Source: Fretibacterium sp. (GTDB taxonomy: Bacteria; Synergistota; Synergistia; Synergistales; Aminobacteriaceae). From it: a stretch of DNA of 8,124 bases. The stretch's first letter is position 1, and every line of letters begins with the position of its first letter. The position numbers and the translations under genes were made by a program. The DNA lies in the NCBI GenBank assembly GCA_016280565.1, contig JAEEGY010000060.1, forward strand, positions 1-8,124, written 5' to 3'. The notes under the pieces were generated by a model. That model was not told the origin of the DNA, searched no databases, and was given only the letters and a program-made list of their open reading frames with translations. Below, piece by piece: positions 7,301 to 8,124 of this stretch.

Positions 7301-8124
7301 GCTGACCGCCTGGCTCATCCGTCCCGTCCGTGAGGACGATGCGGCGGCCTGGGGTGGACACCGTGCGGCCGGTTTGGCACGGATCAAGACGGACCTCTCC
7401 ACTTATAAGCTGGATGTGGCCCTGGACGCGGCGGAGAAAGCCGAGCCCGCCACGACCCTGCCGGTGGCTCTGACGCTGAAGGACGCGGAGGGCAAGCCGG
7501 CTAAGAAGGCGGACGTGGCCCTGGCCCTGGTGGACGATGCGGTGCTGGGTCTGACTCACTACAAGGTTCCTGACCTGCTGAACCACTTCTGGGGCCTTCG
7601 TGAGCTGGGGTCCAAAGGCTATGACCTCTACGACCTGCTTATCCCCGTCGAGTCCCGCGCCACGGAGTCCCTGCATCCCGCGGGCGGCGAGGCGATGGCC
7701 GCTTTGGCCGGAAACTCGAACGTTCAGCGCTTCAAGATTCTCTCCCTCTTCCAGGGAACCCTTGCGGCGGATGAAAAAGGCGTTGTGAAGGCGGAGCTGG
7801 CTCTGCCGGAGTTCAGCGGACGCGGACGGCTCTTCGCGGTCATCGCGGACGGCAGCCGCTTCGGGATGGTGGAGCAGCCGGTGCAGATCGCGCGCAGCGT
7901 GGTCACGGAGGCGAACCTGCCGCGCTTTGCCGCGCCGGGCGACACCTTCCTTGCGCCGTTCTCGGTCTTCAACGCCTCGGATGAGGAACGCGAGATCACG
8001 ATCAAAATCGATGTGAAGGGCGGCCTGAATCCGGAGGACAAGGGGACGACATTGAAGGTGGCCCCGGGCAGCAGCAAGGCCTGGAGCACGTTGGTCCACG
8101 TCTCGGACGCGGAGTCCGCCACCT
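4338..8124 (+). CDS. Bacterial alpha-2-macroglobulin family protein (YfhM-like), 3' end cut by window edge
   Basis: The visible 1262 residues form one open frame. The family comprises exported protease traps that protect the envelope from foreign proteases. Residues 1-27 look like a signal peptide (RR at 5-6, hydrophobic 8-22, cleavage perhaps near GFG|A). C17 is preceded by V-A-I, which is not a normal lipobox. Further on I recognise an SbsA-type Ig-like domain (about 48-147), further beta-domains to about 335, a macroglobulin domain starting near 337 (SGAYLTALGKGLIPLELVNV), MG2-like WVNTLTGTEPVEGAEV (470-485), MG3-like IFSPRDIYRTGEEASF (565-580) and VEDFAPPRIEV. A bait-region domain follows (922-1010, from DRIEVATDKEFYKPGETAKV), then VDDAVLGLTHYKVPD (1065-1079) and the A2M core (1131-1220: ALPEFSGRGRLFAVIADGSR, ANLPRFAAPGDTF). 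Only C17 and C903 occur, so no thioester CxEQ is in the window; it would lie downstream if present. Transcribed divergently from rapZ. Family call is secure; membrane attachment is open. Confidence 0.93.
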   Translation, partial: MRVMRRTVLLLALVAICVGLAAPGFGAPKQPSVKDVGGGKAPSGIQSFAPTGSVADNVSFRVVFRNPMVDKKATGKPVDVEDFPFTVTPSIQAEGKWTNDRTFTARLLAPLRMATAYTATLNEGLKDRRGNPVGQGTFRFQTDSPEPTDIKAIMDRNGRALFTLTFNMKVDPNRLKGFLRVLNEQGKALDYSFNGALPSRSVRVSVPVEQRASRQKFTVRIAAGLTGSEGDLALKEDYNAVVALDPTLMVTGLYGEEGAIRTSFNFAVDPETARDFITIEPAENFSVESTYSDEMFRIRGDFKPRDRFVVTLRKGLPSKQGGLVLKDDFKQALIMPDLESEVTLPSSGAYLTALGKGLIPLELVNVKKLQVSLWRLYENNIPYVIRGEYHNFQKDLARRVYTRDFDLSLPLNERVRRSLSVADMADGERGLFLLSVRDLEKGYWAEEDQILNLSDLGAVARIWEDGLLLWVNTLTGTEPVEGAEVRIYSGANQLIAEGKTDKDGIFLNQRKEPWGTEGQTPRLAIISKGKDLTYLQLTRDLLSQEMFDTAGRPWFREDTRPYDALIFSPRDIYRTGEEASFKAVVRNADVTAPAPFPVLFVVRDPLGRKTRQETVLLNDAGSALLDLSLPSNALTGRWTVALALPGKEDSPLASMGFHVEDFAPPRIEVKLDSEAKTLTQGDAFRGDLSARWLFGMDGAGLPYKVSWWAQASDFRPTQDRWKGYTFGDPSRTFSRTEGEFGSTYNLSDKGTGSFTLNLTADWQAPSTIDVTLKAEVMEDGGRWVSSTVTRPYFPSPWLLGIASASDSMAVRNDLKFKIAAVAPDESPADPGELTATLYRVTWNYNMVEVDGYRRWQSSEELSKVAEKTVTLKNGLGSVTFRPEEWGTYMVRVSDEQDSARAVCRFFADDPQYAGRTGSQLLDRIEVATDKEFYKPGETAKVTLRVPFEGLLLVSVEGSQPISRQILKAEEGEVTVDVPVTEAMTPNAWLTAWLIRPVREDDAAAWGGHRAAGLARIKTDLSTYKLDVALDAAEKAEPATTLPVALTLKDAEGKPAKKADVALALVDDAVLGLTHYKVPDLLNHFWGLRELGSKGYDLYDLLIPVESRATESLHPAGGEAMAALAGNSNVQRFKILSLFQGTLAADEKGVVKAELALPEFSGRGRLFAVIADGSRFGMVEQPVQIARSVVTEANLPRFAAPGDTFLAPFSVFNASDEEREITIKIDVKGGLNPEDKGTTLKVAPGSSKAWSTLVHVSDAESAT

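Noticed and set aside
5373..8099. Two long minus-strand open frames (5373-6311 and 6594-8099) opposite the macroglobulin gene
   Set aside because: The plus frame is a continuous, recognisable alpha-2-macroglobulin. The antisense frames are Arg/Gly/His/Leu-rich shadows without motifs.

Overview
The window is almost entirely coding. It holds a four-gene minus-strand cluster, rapZ–yvcK–whiA–pgk, and a large divergent plus-strand gene for a bacterial alpha-2-macroglobulin. pgk and the macroglobulin gene are both cut by the window edges. I see no RNA genes, CRISPR arrays, insertion sequences or prophage genes. The only non-coding stretches are a 38-nt gap between whiA and pgk and a 99-nt divergent promoter region at 4239-4337.

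Minus strand, in transcription order: rapZ (P-loop RapZ/YvcJ protein, 3291-4238), yvcK (CofD-like gluconeogenesis factor with a predicted N-terminal membrane helix, 2140-3294), whiA (divergent WhiA-family DNA-binding protein, 1202-2143) and pgk (phosphoglycerate kinase, 1163 to the left edge). rapZ/yvcK and yvcK/whiA each join by 4-base stop/start overlaps, and pgk follows whiA after a short gap with its own Shine-Dalgarno. This is the rapZ-yvcK-whiA block familiar from Firmicutes and Actinobacteria, with a core glycolytic/gluconeogenic enzyme behind it. YvcK is known in Bacillus subtilis to be needed for growth on gluconeogenic carbon, so the arrangement fits coupling of envelope/carbon-flux regulators to triose metabolism. 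That functional link is inference.

Plus strand: from 4338 to the right edge runs one uninterrupted frame of about 1262 residues. It begins with a signal peptide and Ig-like domains, continues through macroglobulin-type domains and the bait-region domain, and ends before the position where a thioester motif would be expected. Such proteins are periplasmic or envelope-attached protease traps and normally imply an outer membrane.

Organism: the DNA is GC-rich. The Gram-positive-style rapZ-yvcK-whiA order combined with a diderm-type alpha-2-macroglobulin, a divergent WhiA and a membrane-tethered YvcK suggest a diderm outside the Proteobacteria. Synergistota is my best guess, at moderate to low confidence and from context only.

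I did not find an unmistakably new system. The points most worth a second look are the membrane-anchored YvcK, the eroded N-terminal half of WhiA, RapZ lacking the enterobacterial RNA-binding tail, and the compact divergent promoter with two perfect -10 boxes and a tandem heptamer.
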